Below, one piece after another: positions 1 through 11,237 of a DNA stretch of 64,000 nucleotides. Numbering within the stretch: the stretch's first letter is position 1; each line of letters begins with the position of its first letter. Made by a program: the position numbers and the translations under genes. Below the pieces are notes generated by a model. The model was not told the origin of the DNA. It saw nothing but the letters and a program-made list of their open reading frames with translations, and made no database searches. The stretch comes from Cladorhizidae sp. MBARI D1340-BT2 (taxonomy: Eukaryota; Porifera; Demospongiae; Poecilosclerida; Cladorhizidae): the NCBI GenBank assembly GCA_028752905.1, contig JAQNBH010000004.1, positions 32,391,189 to 32,455,188 of the forward strand. Reading direction: 5' to 3'.

Positions 1-68
1 GGTGCATTAATTAACAATAGCAAAGGTATACGACAACACATAATGAATGATTAAATGCGATCATAACA
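1..68 (-). repeat. 3' LTR, partial (Gypsy element 1)
   Basis: Bases 1-68 match 1951-2025 closely (shared start TGTTATGATCGCATTT on the minus strand). The remainder of this LTR is beyond the left edge. Confidence 0.85.
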
Positions 69-80
69 CTCCTCCCTTGA
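69..80 (-). other. Polypurine tract of Gypsy element 1
   Basis: On the minus strand the purine run AAGGGAGGAG lies immediately before the TGTTATG start of the 3' LTR, the expected position of the plus-strand primer. Confidence 0.75.
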
Positions 81-467
81 AAAGCACAAACTACGGAATG
101 AAATGATGAGGGTTAGGTTCAACTTTGATAGTAGTCTGGGGGCGGCCGAGGCCTCTTGGATCAGTGTAGATTTGAAGAAGGTGGTGGATAATGACATAGA
201 GCATGTACCTGACAGACTGCGTTACCCCCAACTTCATCAGGGAGAGAATTCCCTCGAACCAAGACAGGAGACTGAACTTGTAATCTTGGCTCACAGTCGG
301 ACGCAACAGTGATATCCAACTCCGCATCTTATCAGGAGTTCTGTTAATAGAACTAGCTATAGAAGGCCATGCCAAATTCTCTCCAGTCTGCTCCGAGTCT
401 ACTTCTTCCTTTGCATCACCTTTAGCAACTGGAAGCCTCCGACGGATGTTGTCGACATGTCGCCTAA

Positions 468-1213
468 TCACACCGACAACCATTCGTACTTGATATGACA
501 CAGGACCAGTGATTCTGACAATCTCTCCAGGCATCCACTTAACACCTGGACCTCTGAAATCTCGGGCAAATACTCTGTAAGTTGAAACTGTCGAGCTGGC
601 CTAAAATCTCGATGACTTGCTTGCTTCTGCTGACAGAGCTCCACTCTCTGGTCCATATCTGGGTGAGCTAGATCTAACACTGATCTAGGGCGACGACCCA
701 TGAGCAATTCTGCTGGGGACAAACCCGTTGTGGTATGTGGTGTGATATGATATTGAGACAAATACTGAGCCAACCACAACGGCAACGTCTCCCCGTCATC
801 TTCTTCAGACCTTGTTTGAAAGATCGGACTGCCCTTTCAGCAAGCCTATTAGTGGAAGAGTAACAAGGAGAAGAGGTGATGTGGTGAATTCCATTGACCT
901 GGCAAAACCCTTTAAACTCCTCGCTTGTGAAAGAACGTCCATTGTCTGTGACTAGTCTTTGGTAGACCATGGGTAGCAAATATGAGTCGAAGCTTGTCTA
1001 TCGTAGCAGTGGTGGTGATTGATCCATCAGCACGACCTCCAACCATTTAGAGTAGGCGTCCACCAGTACTAGGAACCTGAAAGGGCCAGAAAAATCAAGG
1101 TAAACCCTACTCCAAGGTTGTTTGGCCACCACACGGGTAGCATACCAACACCTGTGTAGATTCAGACCATTTCCCTGAAGAGCTTTGCTGGTATAAGACT
1201 GCATTACCATGAG
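468..1213 (-). pseudogene. Gypsy integrase, frameshifted remnant
   Basis: Three overlapping minus-strand reading frames (998-1210, 674-979, 468-785) together cover a retroviral-type integrase core. The first holds the first catalytic Asp (LDFSGPF) and a VDAYSKWLE motif. The second holds the second Asp (LVTDNG) and the catalytic Glu 35 residues later (TNRLAE), a proper DD35E spacing. The third has the usual downstream segment with HTTTGLSPAELLMGR. Frame changes near 980 and 780 break the protein. It sits directly downstream of gag, which shows that the pol region between them has been deleted. The family assignment is firm; activity is not expected. Confidence 0.85.
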
Positions 1214-1217
1214 AGCT

Positions 1218-1758
1218 TCTCAAATCCAACATGTCCTTGTCTGCGGTCTGGAGAGCTGAAGAGCCTTAGCAAAGGTGAGGTCAAGTTCGGACAACAACCT
1301 ACGTTGAATCTTAGTATTTCGCACTCCACAGACTAGTCTGTCTTTTAACATCATGTCCAGTGGGTCCCCATATTCACAGAATTCAGAGAGCTGCCTCAAA
1401 GCTGCCACATAAGTCGATATACATTTATACTCACCCTCTACCTGAGCTCTGGAATTAAACTTCCATCTCTGCATTATGGATGAGGGTTTAGGGCTGCATT
1501 GGTGAGTGACTAACTCCACAATTTGCAGGTAAGATAAGGCTGGTGGCCTGGCAGGGAAAGCCAGATCACGTATGAGTTGGTAGGTACTGGCCCCACACAC
1601 ACTCAGTAAGATTGCACGCTTTCTATCAGCTTCAACGACAAGGTTAGCCACAAAGTATTGGTCCAAACGCTCTATGTAGGCTCGCCAGTCTCCTCAGACT
1701 CCTGATTAAATGGTGCCATGAATCCATGGGTTGCCATCTTGAAATAATAACTCTGCAT
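1218..1758 (-). pseudogene. Gypsy gag remnant
   Basis: The minus-strand reading starts at an ATG at 1758 (MQSYYFKMATHGF...) just inside the 5' LTR, shifts frame near 1690, and continues as a 148-residue stretch with DQYFVAN and a LVCGVRN segment typical of Gypsy capsid regions. The nucleocapsid zinc knuckle is absent because the coding sequence stops near 1220, where the internal deletion begins. Confidence 0.7.
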
Positions 1759-1786
1759 GGATCGAAAGAAATCCTCGTCGCCAAAA

Positions 1787-2025
1787 TGTTGTGACCTCAC
1801 GAGTTGTTTGTTAAATACTTTTGTTATATCTCTACAAAACATGAACGGTCACAACGAAGGAATCATAAAATAGATGGAGGGGAGCCCGGGGGGGACTTAG
1901 TGACTGACTCGAGTCAGGTCCACGAGAGGAGGAGGACCGGCCTGTCCCTGGCACGTGACATGGTGCATTAATTAACAAGAGCAAAGATATGCGACAACAA
2001 ATAATGATCAAATGCGATCATAACA
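1787..2025 (-). repeat. 5' LTR (Gypsy element 1), about 239 bp
   Basis: On the minus strand it begins TGTTATGATC and ends CACAACA, giving canonical TG...CA ends. The primer-binding side GGCGACGAGGAT follows at once. Bases 1951-2025 match the partial 3' LTR at 1-68. Confidence 0.8.
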
Positions 2026-2967
2026 TCTAGAATTTTATTTTTCATCCTAGATCTCTTGCATGATCAAGGCCCGTACACACACAAGCAAGTAATCAGGGAC
2101 TGTATGACTGGACTAACCCTTCCATACATTAGTCACATGTCCTAAATATGGATATCAGCCGGTCACCTGCCATATAAAATATGACGAATCCTATTCTCCC
2201 GCCTAAAATATGAACTTTTGAACCTTAGTCAACAAACACATTTCCTTCATATATTTTAATTTTCAGCAGTGAAAGAAAATGTCGGTGCACCTCCCCTTTT
2301 CTTGGCCTCCTACAAAGTGGCTCAGGCATTGAGTACACCTTACCTCACAAGCCAATGTCTTGCTGTATCTGTCTACCATGTCGTGTGCAAGACATAGCAT
2401 AGCCATTAGTTTCCTTGCTACCCTGTGGTGCTGGGCCATGTTCTTCTTGCTTATATTCCCATGCCATCATCTTATAACTTCCACCAAGGAGGTTATGTTT
2501 TTACCCTGGTTGTCTGTCTGTCTGGTAGCACAAGAACTGAATCTTCACAAAATTTGTTAGGCATGGGTTAGGGATCAATCCATTAAGTTTGGGCGGTGAT
2601 GCATGGTGTCAGAAGACACTGTTGTCAGAAATAACACAGTACTTGGAATCTTGGTCTATTTTGTTCAGGAATATACCTGTGCATGCGTCTTTTGCGTGTA
2701 ACATTGATTACAAATTATGCAACGATGGTGACAACGAATTATGCTAGCTTCGTTAGAGCTTACTTAATGCAAGTTATTTACTAACAAGGCTACCCCGTCC
2801 CTACACACACCATGGAGCCACTTTCCTTGTTGACGGTCAATCCAACTCTCCCTGCTCAGGTGATGCTGCAGTGTTCTGCATTGACTAGGCTCCACAACTT
2901 CACTGAGCCACACAAGTGCTGCCATCACTTGATCCTGGACACACCCCTGGCCTGCTTCAAAGGAGCT
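2026..2967. other. Intergenic, no recognised feature
   Basis: AT-rich single-copy-looking DNA. Short open frames on both strands (for example 2360-2560 and 2764-2994) match nothing I recognise and lack convincing splice or start context. Confidence 0.4.
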
Positions 2968-3557
2968 ATGCAAGGTCAGTCCCACCACACTCACTGAGCA
3001 TGTGCAGTGGGAAGCTAGGCAAGGTCAGTCCCACCACACTCACTGAGCATGTGCAGTGGGAAGCTAGGCAAGGTCAGACCCACCACACTCACTGAGCATG
3101 TGCAGTGGGAAGCTAGGCAAGGCCAGTCCCACCACACTCACTGAGCATGTGCAGTGGGAAGCTAGGCAAGGTCAGTCCCACCACACTCACTGAGCATGTG
3201 CAGTGGGAAGCTAGGGAAGGCCAGTCCCACCACACTCACTGAGCATGTGCAGTGGGAAGCTAGGCAAGGTCAGTCCCACCACACTCACTGAGCATGTGCA
3301 GTGGGAAGCTAGGCAAGGTCAGTCCCACCACACTCACTGAGCATGTGCAGTGGGAAGCTAGGCAAGGTCAGTCCCACCACACTCACTGAGCATGTGCAGT
3401 GGGAAGCTAGGCAAGGTTAGTCCCACCATACTCACTGAGCATGTGCAGTGGGAAGCTAGGCAAGGCCAGTCCCACCACACTCACTGAGCATGTGCAGTTG
3501 GAAGCTAGGCAAGGTTAGTTCCACCACACTCACTGAGCATGTGCAGTGGGAGCTAGG
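2968..3557. repeat. Minisatellite, 49 bp unit, about 12 copies
   Basis: Tandem copies of a 49 bp unit (core GCATGTGCAGTGGGAAGCTA) run head to tail with only scattered substitutions such as GTCAG/GCCAG. The last copies (3480-3557) are the most diverged. No coding role is visible. Confidence 0.95.
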
Positions 3558-4104
3558 TATAACTAGTTGCTGTATGCTGTGGAGTCTAGCCACTGGTGCT
3601 CTCTAGCACTTGGCAATCTGGAGAAAAATGTGTTGCAAAATCAGACACTCAGGTTGAGGTAACCACTTTAGCTCGGGTATAGTTATGTACCTATGAAAAA
3701 TGTGTTAGTATCAACAGAGAGCAGACAGGGAGACTTATCTTTTGAGCTATATATCAAGTCCATAGCATGAAGTTTACAGAATATACGGAGCTATAAAGTG
3801 GTAACCACACGTTTTTAGTGCCTACTATTATTTTTATAGTTTAGGTTCTACTACTGAGTTTGATCTGTTATCAGCTCGAGACCGTTTATGTGCTAATGAT
3901 TATGTCGCTGTAAGGTTATCTCACATCTTGGAGAGGTTGAGGGTTTTCTCCTTCTAATATCCCACCCCTGGCCTGTGGAAAGGAAGCCCTCGACTACATG
4001 CCAACCCAAGCAACATCAGTTATGCACCATACATGTACTTCCAGGATATTCACAAACAATTTGTTTTTCCGTTGCCCACCCAATATGGACAGTCGCTCTG
4101 GGTT
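3558..4104. other. Intergenic, no recognised feature
   Basis: Spacer between two minisatellites. I see no gene, repeat or RNA signal in it. Confidence 0.4.
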
Positions 4105-4485
4105 CACATCTTGCAACTATTTTTAGGCTCACATCTGCAGCTATTTTTAGGTTCACATCTGCAGCTTTTTTAGGTTCAGGTTCACACCTGCAGCTATTTT
4201 TAGGTCCACACCGGCAGCTATTTTTTGGTTCACACCTGCAGCTATTTTTAGGTTCACACCTGCAGCTATTTTTAGGTTCACACCTGCAGCTATTTTTAGG
4301 TTCACACCTGCAGCTATTTTTAGGTTCACACCTGCAGCTATTTTTAGGTTCACACCTGCAGCTATTTTAAGGTTCACATCTGCAGCTCACATCTGCAGCT
4401 GTTTTTAGGTTGACATCTGTAGCTATTTTTAGGTTCACATCTGCAGCTATTTTTAAGTCCACATCTGCAACTATTTTTAGCCGTC
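4105..4485. repeat. Minisatellite, 24 bp unit, about 15 copies
   Basis: Unit is TTCACACCTGCAGCTATTTTTAGG with variants; each carries a PstI-like CTGCAG palindrome. Because 24 is a multiple of three, frames stay open on both strands (an eight-residue peptide repeat on each), but nothing indicates translation. Confidence 0.95.
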
Positions 4486-4507
4486 TGCCAGGTGAGAATG
4501 CCTTTAA

Positions 4508-4695
4508 TCTTTTCCTCCTTTCTCTCTCCCTCTCTCTCCCTCCCCCTTCACTCCCCTCTCTCCTACCTCCCTCTCTTTTTTCCCCTCTCACTCTCCTCCC
4601 CCTCTCTCCCCCCTCCCTTTCTCTTCCTCTCACTCTCCTCCCCCTCTCTCCACTCCTCCCTCTCTCTTCCTCTCACTCCCTTCCTCTTCTCTCTA
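4508..4695. repeat. Pyrimidine-rich (CT) tract
   Basis: About 190 bases almost purely C and T on the plus strand (CTCTCTCC-type imperfect repeats). Such mirror-like polypyrimidine tracts can form triplex DNA; that is inference. Confidence 0.9.
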
Positions 4696-4699
4696 CTTC

Positions 4700-5139
4700 T
4701 AGAAGAGGAGGGGCAGAGGCTGTTTTGCATCAGCGGTTAAGTGATGGGAATAGAGCTTGAATGGCCTGTTTCACACGAAGCTGTGCTAAGCTACATAATT
4801 GTTTTAGGCAGTGTGTGGTGACACAATGCATTGCTGAACCTTCTTAATCATGGCCAACATGAGAGGACAAGAGATCGGGTCCTCTTATGCACTGGATTAT
4901 ATGCATGCAGAACATATAAAACAGTAGTGTGGTATGTGCATGTACAATGTAGCTATTATCCTCCACTGTAATCCTGTAGTGTACCACGTGCTGTCTCCAC
5001 AGCAACTAGTAAAATGGGACAAGTTTGATCACCTCTTCAACTCTGATGAACTTACTTACAAGGTACATGAAGATAAAGGCTCCTCTAAATGTTTGTGGTT
5101 TATTTTGAAAATTCGTAGATATATTATGTATGACATATC
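4700..5139. other. Intergenic, no recognised feature
   Basis: Single-copy-looking sequence between the CT tract and the next array. No supported gene. Confidence 0.4.
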
Positions 5140-5752
5140 TCTCTGTGTATATGTACATACCTGTATCTGTGTATATGTACATTCCTGTATATATGTGCAT
5201 ACCTGTATCTGTGTATATGTACATTCCTGTCTGTACATACCTGTATCTGTGTATATGTACATTCCTGTATCTGTGTATATGTGCATATCTGTATCTGTGT
5301 ATATGTACATACCTGTATCTGTGTATATGTACATACCTGTATCTGTGTATATGTGCATACCTGTATCTGTGTATATGTGCATACATGTATCTGTGTATAT
5401 GTACATACCTGTATCTGTGTATATGTACATACCTGTATCTGTGTATATGTACATACCTGTATCTGTGTATATGTACATACCTGTATGTGTATATGTGCAT
5501 ACCTGTATCTGTGTATATGTACATACCTGTATCTGTGTATATGTGCATACCTGTATCTGTGTATATGTACATGTACATACCTATATCTGTACACGTATAT
5601 GTGCATATCTGTGTATATGTACATACCTGTATCTGTGTATATGTACATACCTGTATCTGTGTATATGTAATACCTGTATCTGTGTATATGTACATACATG
5701 TACCTGTATCTGTGTATATGTACATACCTGTATCTGTGTATATGTGCATATT
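5140..5752. repeat. Minisatellite, 24 bp unit, about 25 copies
   Basis: Unit TATCTGTGTATATGTACATACCTG with variants (GTGCATA, short units of 14-22 bp). Most units include the perfect palindrome TATGTACATA. Long open frames on both strands here follow from the 24 bp period and are not evidence of a gene. Confidence 0.95.
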
Positions 5753-6639
5753 TGAAAGGAGGTAGGTCCAGCATGAACAGTGAACTCTCCAGTTTCCTAG
5801 AACATTAAATTTACTAATGTTGGCTGGATTTGCTTTGCTGCAAAGTCAACGTCTCTCTCTTCCCCCCCAAGATGAATTGTTCTTCTATTTATAGTAGAAC
5901 AGTTTGTACCTGGAACAGCTGGCTAAGACTGTGAAGAAGTGCTATAGCTGCTAATTGGGTTGCCAGCCCAAAACATGGGTTTCTCCCCCCCCCCCCCCCC
6001 CCCCCCCCCCCACCAAAGTGTTGTACACACCTACAGTCATACAAGTGTAGCTAGGTAATGAGTTTTTACAACTAATTATACCACCTAAGGTTTTAAGTGT
6101 AGAGAGTGCTGTACATTCTCTACATGTGCAAGTTGGATTCTACCCACAGAAACCTTGTGCTTATTGTTGTCAATGCCATGCTTTATTGTAATCCACTGAC
6201 TCTACTGGCTTGACTGTTCAATGGTTTAGTTTAAGGACAAAGACTGTGTGTGCATGTGTATGTGTATGCGATGTATGTGTGTGTATGTGTGTACATGCGA
6301 TGTATGTGTGTGTATGTGTGTGCATGTGTATGTGTGTGTGTGTATGTATGTGTACTAATGATGTGCTATGTTCTAATAGGGTTTGACTAAGAGGAGGAGG
6401 ATGTTGCTAATGGAGGCTGGTGTGCTCCAGAAAGAGAAGAAGCAGCCAAAAGGTATACGCATAGTGACGTGTATACCTGTGCTAACTAGTCACCTAGGGT
6501 TGCCAAGTGGTTAAAATCACTATACTCCGAACTTTGTTCCTGTAAAGTCATTAGGTGCTCAAGAATGGACTATACCATGCACACAACAATATTATTATAT
6601 GGGTGGAGGATGACTCATCTATTATTCCCCCTCTACAGT
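5753..6639. other. Intergenic with a poly-C run and GT-rich tract
   Basis: Contains an uninterrupted C27 run (5985-6011) and a TGTG/TGTATG microsatellite (about 6246-6352). I see no supported gene. Confidence 0.7.
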
Positions 6640-7215
6640 ACAAATACACATACACACACTTGGGTGGAGGATGACTCATCTATTATGATCCCTCTACAAC
6701 ACAAACACACATACACACACTTGCGTGGAGGATGACTCATCTATTATGCTCCCTCTACAACACAAACACGCATACACACACTTGGGTGGAGGATCACTCA
6801 TCTATTATGCTCCTTCTACACACAAACACACATACACACACTTGGGTGGAGGATGACTCATCTATTATGCTCCCTCTACAACACAAACATGCATACACAC
6901 ACTTGGGTGGAGGAAGACTCATCTATTATGATCCTTCTACAACACAAACACACATACACACACTTGGGTGGAGGATGACTCATCTAATATGCTCCCTCTA
7001 CAACACAAACATGCATACACACACTTGGGTGGAGGATGACTCATCTATTATGCTTACTCTACAACACAAGCACACATACACACACTTGGGTGGAGGATGA
7101 CTCATCTATTATGCTCCCTCTACAACACAAACACGCATACACACACTTGGGTGGAGGATGACTAATCTATTATGCTCCCTCTACAACACCAACATGCATA
7201 CACACACTTGTGAGG
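6640..7215. repeat. Minisatellite, about 61 bp unit, about 10 copies
   Basis: Tandem units contain CTTGGGTGGAGGATGACTCA followed by a CTCTACAACACAAACAC segment and an ACACAC run. Spacing between successive CTTGGGTGG motifs is 60-62 bp. Units differ at single bases. Confidence 0.93.
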
Positions 7216-7603
7216 ATGATGACTCATCAGTTATGGTTCCTATGTGTATGTATACCACACACACACACACGCACACACACTCAATGTTATCTGGGTGGAC
7301 ATGGCTCATCTATTATAGTCCCTAAATATTATATGTACAGTATATAACAAACACATACACAACGTGCATGCACACACACACACACACACATATATATAAC
7401 AAAAAACACATACACCACGTGCACGCACATACACACACACACACAATGCACACACACACGCACGCACACACATGATGTTATCTGGGTGGAACGTGACTAT
7501 GTATTAAGGCCCCTGCATGTTATACATGTACATATAGTCTAGACATGGGATTTTTATGTGATCACATAAAACATATGTTTTCACATAAAAGTGCCTTTTT
7601 TCG
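7216..7603. repeat. CA-rich microsatellite region with diverged ~200 bp unit
   Basis: Several AC-rich stretches. The motif ATGTTATCTGGGTGGA recurs near 7275 and 7475, so a longer, decayed tandem unit related to the preceding array is likely. At 7552-7571 lies the perfect 20 bp palindrome TTTTATGTGATCACATAAAA. Confidence 0.7.
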
Positions 7604-8850
7604 CTACTGTAAGAAATTAACTCTGTAATCAGGAAGTAAGACATTCAATAAATGTCAACTGTAAAGAACTAGACAAAAACAGGAGCCATGTTTCACTCAG
7701 CATTTATTTAACATCACACAGACACTTGTGGCTCTGGGACAGGACTGTGACAGCTGAAAGGGCAACAAATTAGTGCCTTATCTTTTATAATCACTGGGTA
7801 ATACCTGGATAAAACCTGGGGAAAAACCCTGGGTAAAATAGTGGTAAAACATGGGTAAAACACAGGTTTTATCCACTGGGTTGGGTTAAATAGGTTTTAC
7901 CCCGGTAAAATGTGAACACTGATTTTACTGCACAAAAAATCTGTAAAATCTGTGTACCCTGCTAGGGCTAGGGTTGGGGGTGGGGCTAGGGCATGGCCAA
8001 GGCCACGCCTTTCGCCTACACTGCTCCTAACTCCGTGAAACCTGGGAGGAGTCACGGAGGATCCCTGAAAGGGATACAGCTTGGGCAGTGACTGCTGACA
8101 TACTTGGAAAAAACCCAGTCCCAGACAGGACTCGAACCCACAACCTCTGACTTACATGGTCAGTGCTCTAACCATTGAGCCACTGGGACTGTCTGGTTAG
8201 AGCTAGGTGCAGATTCGAACCCTATCTGAGAGGCTCACGGCTTCCAAGTTACGGCTGGGCTGGGGTGCCTCGTGTAATTGGATCGATCATTGCCACTGTT
8301 GGAATTTTTCCTTTCTGTCAGCATGATGGGCTAGGGTTGGGGGTGGGGCTAGGGCGTGGCCAAGGCCACGCCTTTCGCCTACACTGCTCCCAACTCCGTG
8401 AAACCTGGGAGGAGTCACGGAGGATCGCTACTGTAAGAAATTAACTCTGTAATCAGGAAGTAAGACATTCAATAAATGTCAACTGTAAAGAACTAGACAA
8501 AAACAGGAGCCATGTTTCACTCAGCATTTATTTAACATCACCCAGGCACTTGTTGCTCTGGGACAGGACTGTAACAGCTGACAGGGCTACAAATAAGTGC
8601 CTTATCTTTTATAATCACTGGGTAATACCTGGATAAAACCTGGGGAAAAATCCTGGGTAAAATAGTGGTAAAACATGGGGAAAATACCTAAAACACAGGT
8701 TTTATCCACTGGGTTGGGTTAAATAGGTTTTACCCGGGTTAAATAGGTTTTACCCGGGTAAAATGTGAACACTGATTTCACTGCACAAAAAATCTGTAAA
8801 ATATGTGTACCCTGCTAGGGCTTGGGTTGGGGGTGGGGCTAGGACCCTGT
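7604..8850. repeat. Tandem duplication, about 823 bp period
   Basis: The segment starting CGCTACTGTAAGAAATTAAC at 7604 reappears at 8427 and stays highly similar to about 8816. A shorter block (GGGTTGGGGGTGGGGCTAGG and following) occurs at about 7965-8063, again at 8328-8426, and in part at 8815-8845. Both long copies hold clusters of GGGTAAAA and its complement TTTTACCC. The second copy is cut off where the hAT remnant begins. Confidence 0.85.
8118..8189 (-). tRNA. tRNA-like sequence, anticodon TGT by position (Thr-like); possibly a SINE head
   Basis: The 72-base minus-strand sequence folds as a cloverleaf. The acceptor stem GTCCCAG/CTGGGAC has 7 perfect pairs, the D stem GCTC/GAGC is perfect, and the anticodon stem CTGAC/GTCAG is perfect. 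The T loop is TTCGAGT on a stem with three G-T pairs. The A-box region TGGCTCAATGG and B box GGTTCGAGTCC are intact, and a T6 run follows 6-7 bases after the 3' end, like a Pol III terminator. The seven-base anticodon loop is CATGTAA, so position 33 is A instead of the near-universal U. That makes a tRNA-derived element or pseudogene at least as likely as a working tRNA. Confidence 0.55.
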
Positions 8851-8924
8851 CTTTCCTGTGGACGGAGATCAACTGGTTTTGTTTGTTGATTTCACTCACT
8901 TCTTCTTTCAACGTGATTGTCGTG

Positions 8925-10413
8925 AATATAGCATCCTTGTCCACCAAAGAAAAGTGGCTTGAGGAATTTAATTCCAAAGGATGCACCAAAACCTTCAAGT
9001 TCTTGGCCAATGGGAAGACCCTCTTCTGCAAGGTGTGTGAGAAGGCTTACGAAAATGTGGTTAAGAAGGGTCAGATTGGCAACATGTAGGGTCCAAGAAA
9101 CATGAGAAGTACCGTCAATTGAAGCAGAAAAGAAATGTGATCCAGGCACAACTTGAGGATTGTTTTGCCATGACACCGAAGAAATCAAGGGCTGCAATTG
9201 TTGGAAAAGAGCTCTGTGATGCCTTCCTCGCTGCTAGCATTCCATGGATGAAGTTGGACGTGCCCAAATTCCGTGGATTCTTGGAGTCAAACATCAGGAT
9301 CTCCATGCCAGACAGAACCACCCTGAAGAAGTGTACTTAGGTTAGTGCTACCAGGATGCCATTTGCGAGATTCCGGACCGTTTGGGAGACAAACCGATTT
9401 GGGTGGGCGTCGATGAAACGACTGATGCCATGGGCCACTACGTAGCAAATGTTTTGATCGGGAGGCTCGACAACGAGAAGTACCATGCCCCTTACCTTGC
9501 CAATGTGGTTTTCATTGAGAAAACCAACTCTGCCACCATCTCTCACCTAATCAACAACACCCTCAAGATTCTGTGGCCCAATTTTGATGCTGAGATCTGC
9601 TGAAGCTGCTTCTCTCCGATGTGCAACATACATGCTAAAATCAGGCCGGGAGCTGAAGGTCTTCTATCCCACACTCCTTCACATCACTTGTCTGACCCAT
9701 GGTCTCCATTGTGTCTGTGAATCTGTCCACGAAATGTTTCCAGAGGTCAATGATCTCGTCTCCACCGTGAAGAGGATCTTTGTAAAAGCCACCTCCCACA
9801 TCATTATCTGGAAAGAAGAGGTCTGTTCTCAAGTTCCCCTTCCACCTGGGCCTGTGCTGGATAGATGCAGCTTTGTTCTATGCCAACAATTTCGAGAAAG
9901 TTAAAACCGTTGTCAGCCCAGTTGTCGCTAGAAGATGCAGCTGCCATTGGAAAGTGTCAGAAATTGCTCAAGAACCAACGCCTTGCCTCAGACTTGCCCT
10001 TCATTGCAGGGAACTTGGGTTTTCTTCCTGCTGTTTTGACTCATCTTGAAGAAGCGGGTTTGCCTTTGGAAAGAGCCTTTGCCATCCTCGACGAAGCCAA
10101 GTCCAACCTCGACAGCATTGCTGGCCAAAAGGGGTTGCTGTTACAATCAACTCTGTGCTGGATAGAAACCCTGATGTTCTTGTGCTACGCTCAATTGTGG
10201 GGTGCTTGAAAGGTGAGGAAGGCTCCCTCCCCGATGAATTTGGTCCTGGAGACGTCGCCAACTTCAAGTTCTACCCTGCCGCCAATGTAGACGTGGAGAG
10301 AGCCATTTCGGTCTACAAAACTGTGTTGACTGACTGGCGCCACCATTTGACTAAAGAGAATGTGGTCAAAATTATGGTGACACAGTGTTTCTATTCTCGT
10401 GTTGCTGACTGCT
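8925..10413 (+). pseudogene. hAT-type transposase, CGGBP1-like lineage, frameshifted
   Basis: Plus-strand coding blocks in changing frames (8925-9089, 9119-9340, 9382-9603, 9600-9904, 9865-10209, 10155-10415) read as one transposase. The N-terminal block carries a BED-like zinc finger with CKVCEKAY. Next come a KLDVPKFRGFLE segment and IWVGVDETTDAMG, which supplies an acidic catalytic-type motif. [11 protein letters not shown] segment and a C-terminal VDVERAISVYKTVL stretch, the hAT dimerisation region, follow. At least five frame changes or stops break it. I place it in the lineage of hAT transposases related to vertebrate CGG-binding protein 1; that placement is by recognition only. Terminal inverted repeats were not found. 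Confidence 0.85.
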
Positions 10414-10419
10414 AGTTGT

Positions 10420-11237
10420 TCTATCCCGTAATAAAAGGTTTAAAACCATTCCCCCCTGATATATAGTGACCCACCCAATACAGTCCCTATATATGTTATG
10501 TATACACATGTATATGGATCTTGCTGTTAGTCAAATGATTACCTCTTGCTTCCCCCACCACACACACTTTATTTTTGTGGTTTTAATAATTATATTCATA
10601 CATGTACATGTATGTAGCATGATGCCGCAACAGTTAAAATTTGGCAGAATAGCACCCAGCAGCAATAACAAAAACACACAACTTTAATGATATTCATATC
10701 ACAGGTTTAGTTACTAAGCAACCAAATTGGCCATAAATTGTTCATCAAAGTTTATATTTCATATACGTCAAAGGTTTTCTGTGTATTTTGTCGCTTTACT
10801 TGGAAGATATGAAGTAGAAGTAGTGCAGGGATTGATAATAACCCTGCGTAAACCTGCCAGTGAAGGAGTTAAGTATGGGCTAGGGCTTAGGGCTTTGTTA
10901 GCTCTGGAGTTATTACAGAACCCCCTCTCCCACCCCCCTTGAAATGAGTTAGGTACATGTATTGTGTGGATCTTTATATTTGTAGGAGAATCAAATAGGT
11001 TCATATATATACAGATATAAATATGCAGTACATACAGTAATCCGCTGTCTCAAAGCAATGCAAAAGTCACAATTTCCACTCGGCCAATAGGAGTCGTCTG
11101 TAGTGTACCCCAGCACAATAAGGAATTCTTGCTCTTTAAGTACAAAAGGAAGTTTCATTTAACAGTAGAGGAGAACTGATGTCGTAGAGAAATCATGACT
11201 CGAGAGCGGCTAAAACTTGATCTCTTTACCGAAAGAG
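10420..11237. other. Intergenic, no recognised feature
   Basis: AT-rich sequence after the hAT remnant. Short frames at 10466-10687 and 10727-10942 lack any recognisable domain. Confidence 0.4.

Larger units (their letters stand above)
1..2025 (-). mobile_element. Ty3/Gypsy LTR retrotransposon, internally deleted, cut by window edge
   Basis: Minus-strand element with a 5' LTR at right (1787-2025), a gag remnant, an integrase remnant and the start of the 3' LTR at left (1-68). The spacing is far too short for a complete element. Gag is followed almost directly by integrase, so protease, reverse transcriptase and RNase H are missing. It is therefore a non-autonomous deletion derivative. The primer-binding side next to the 5' LTR reads TTTTGGCGACGAGGAT on the minus strand. 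The target duplication cannot be checked because the left end lies outside the window. Confidence 0.85.

Noticed and set aside
2764..2994. 76-codon minus-strand frame before the 49 bp array
   Set aside because: Its start lies in the array, no domain is recognised and no splice signals support it.
2968..3557. CRISPR-like direct repeats
   Set aside because: Units are contiguous with no variable spacers; eukaryotic minisatellite.
5006..5774. Long open frames on both strands (up to 273 codons) in the 24 bp array
   Set aside because: They follow from a stop-free unit whose length is a multiple of three; all are simultaneous shadows of the minisatellite with no start or splice context.
6494..6560. 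tRNA-like start GTTGCCAAGTGGTTAAAATC
   Set aside because: Resembles an A box of Ser/Leu-type tRNAs but no matching acceptor stem, B box or T loop follows.
8205..8300. Second B-box-like sequence (GGGTTCGAATC on the minus strand)
   Set aside because: No A box at proper distance and no cloverleaf could be folded.
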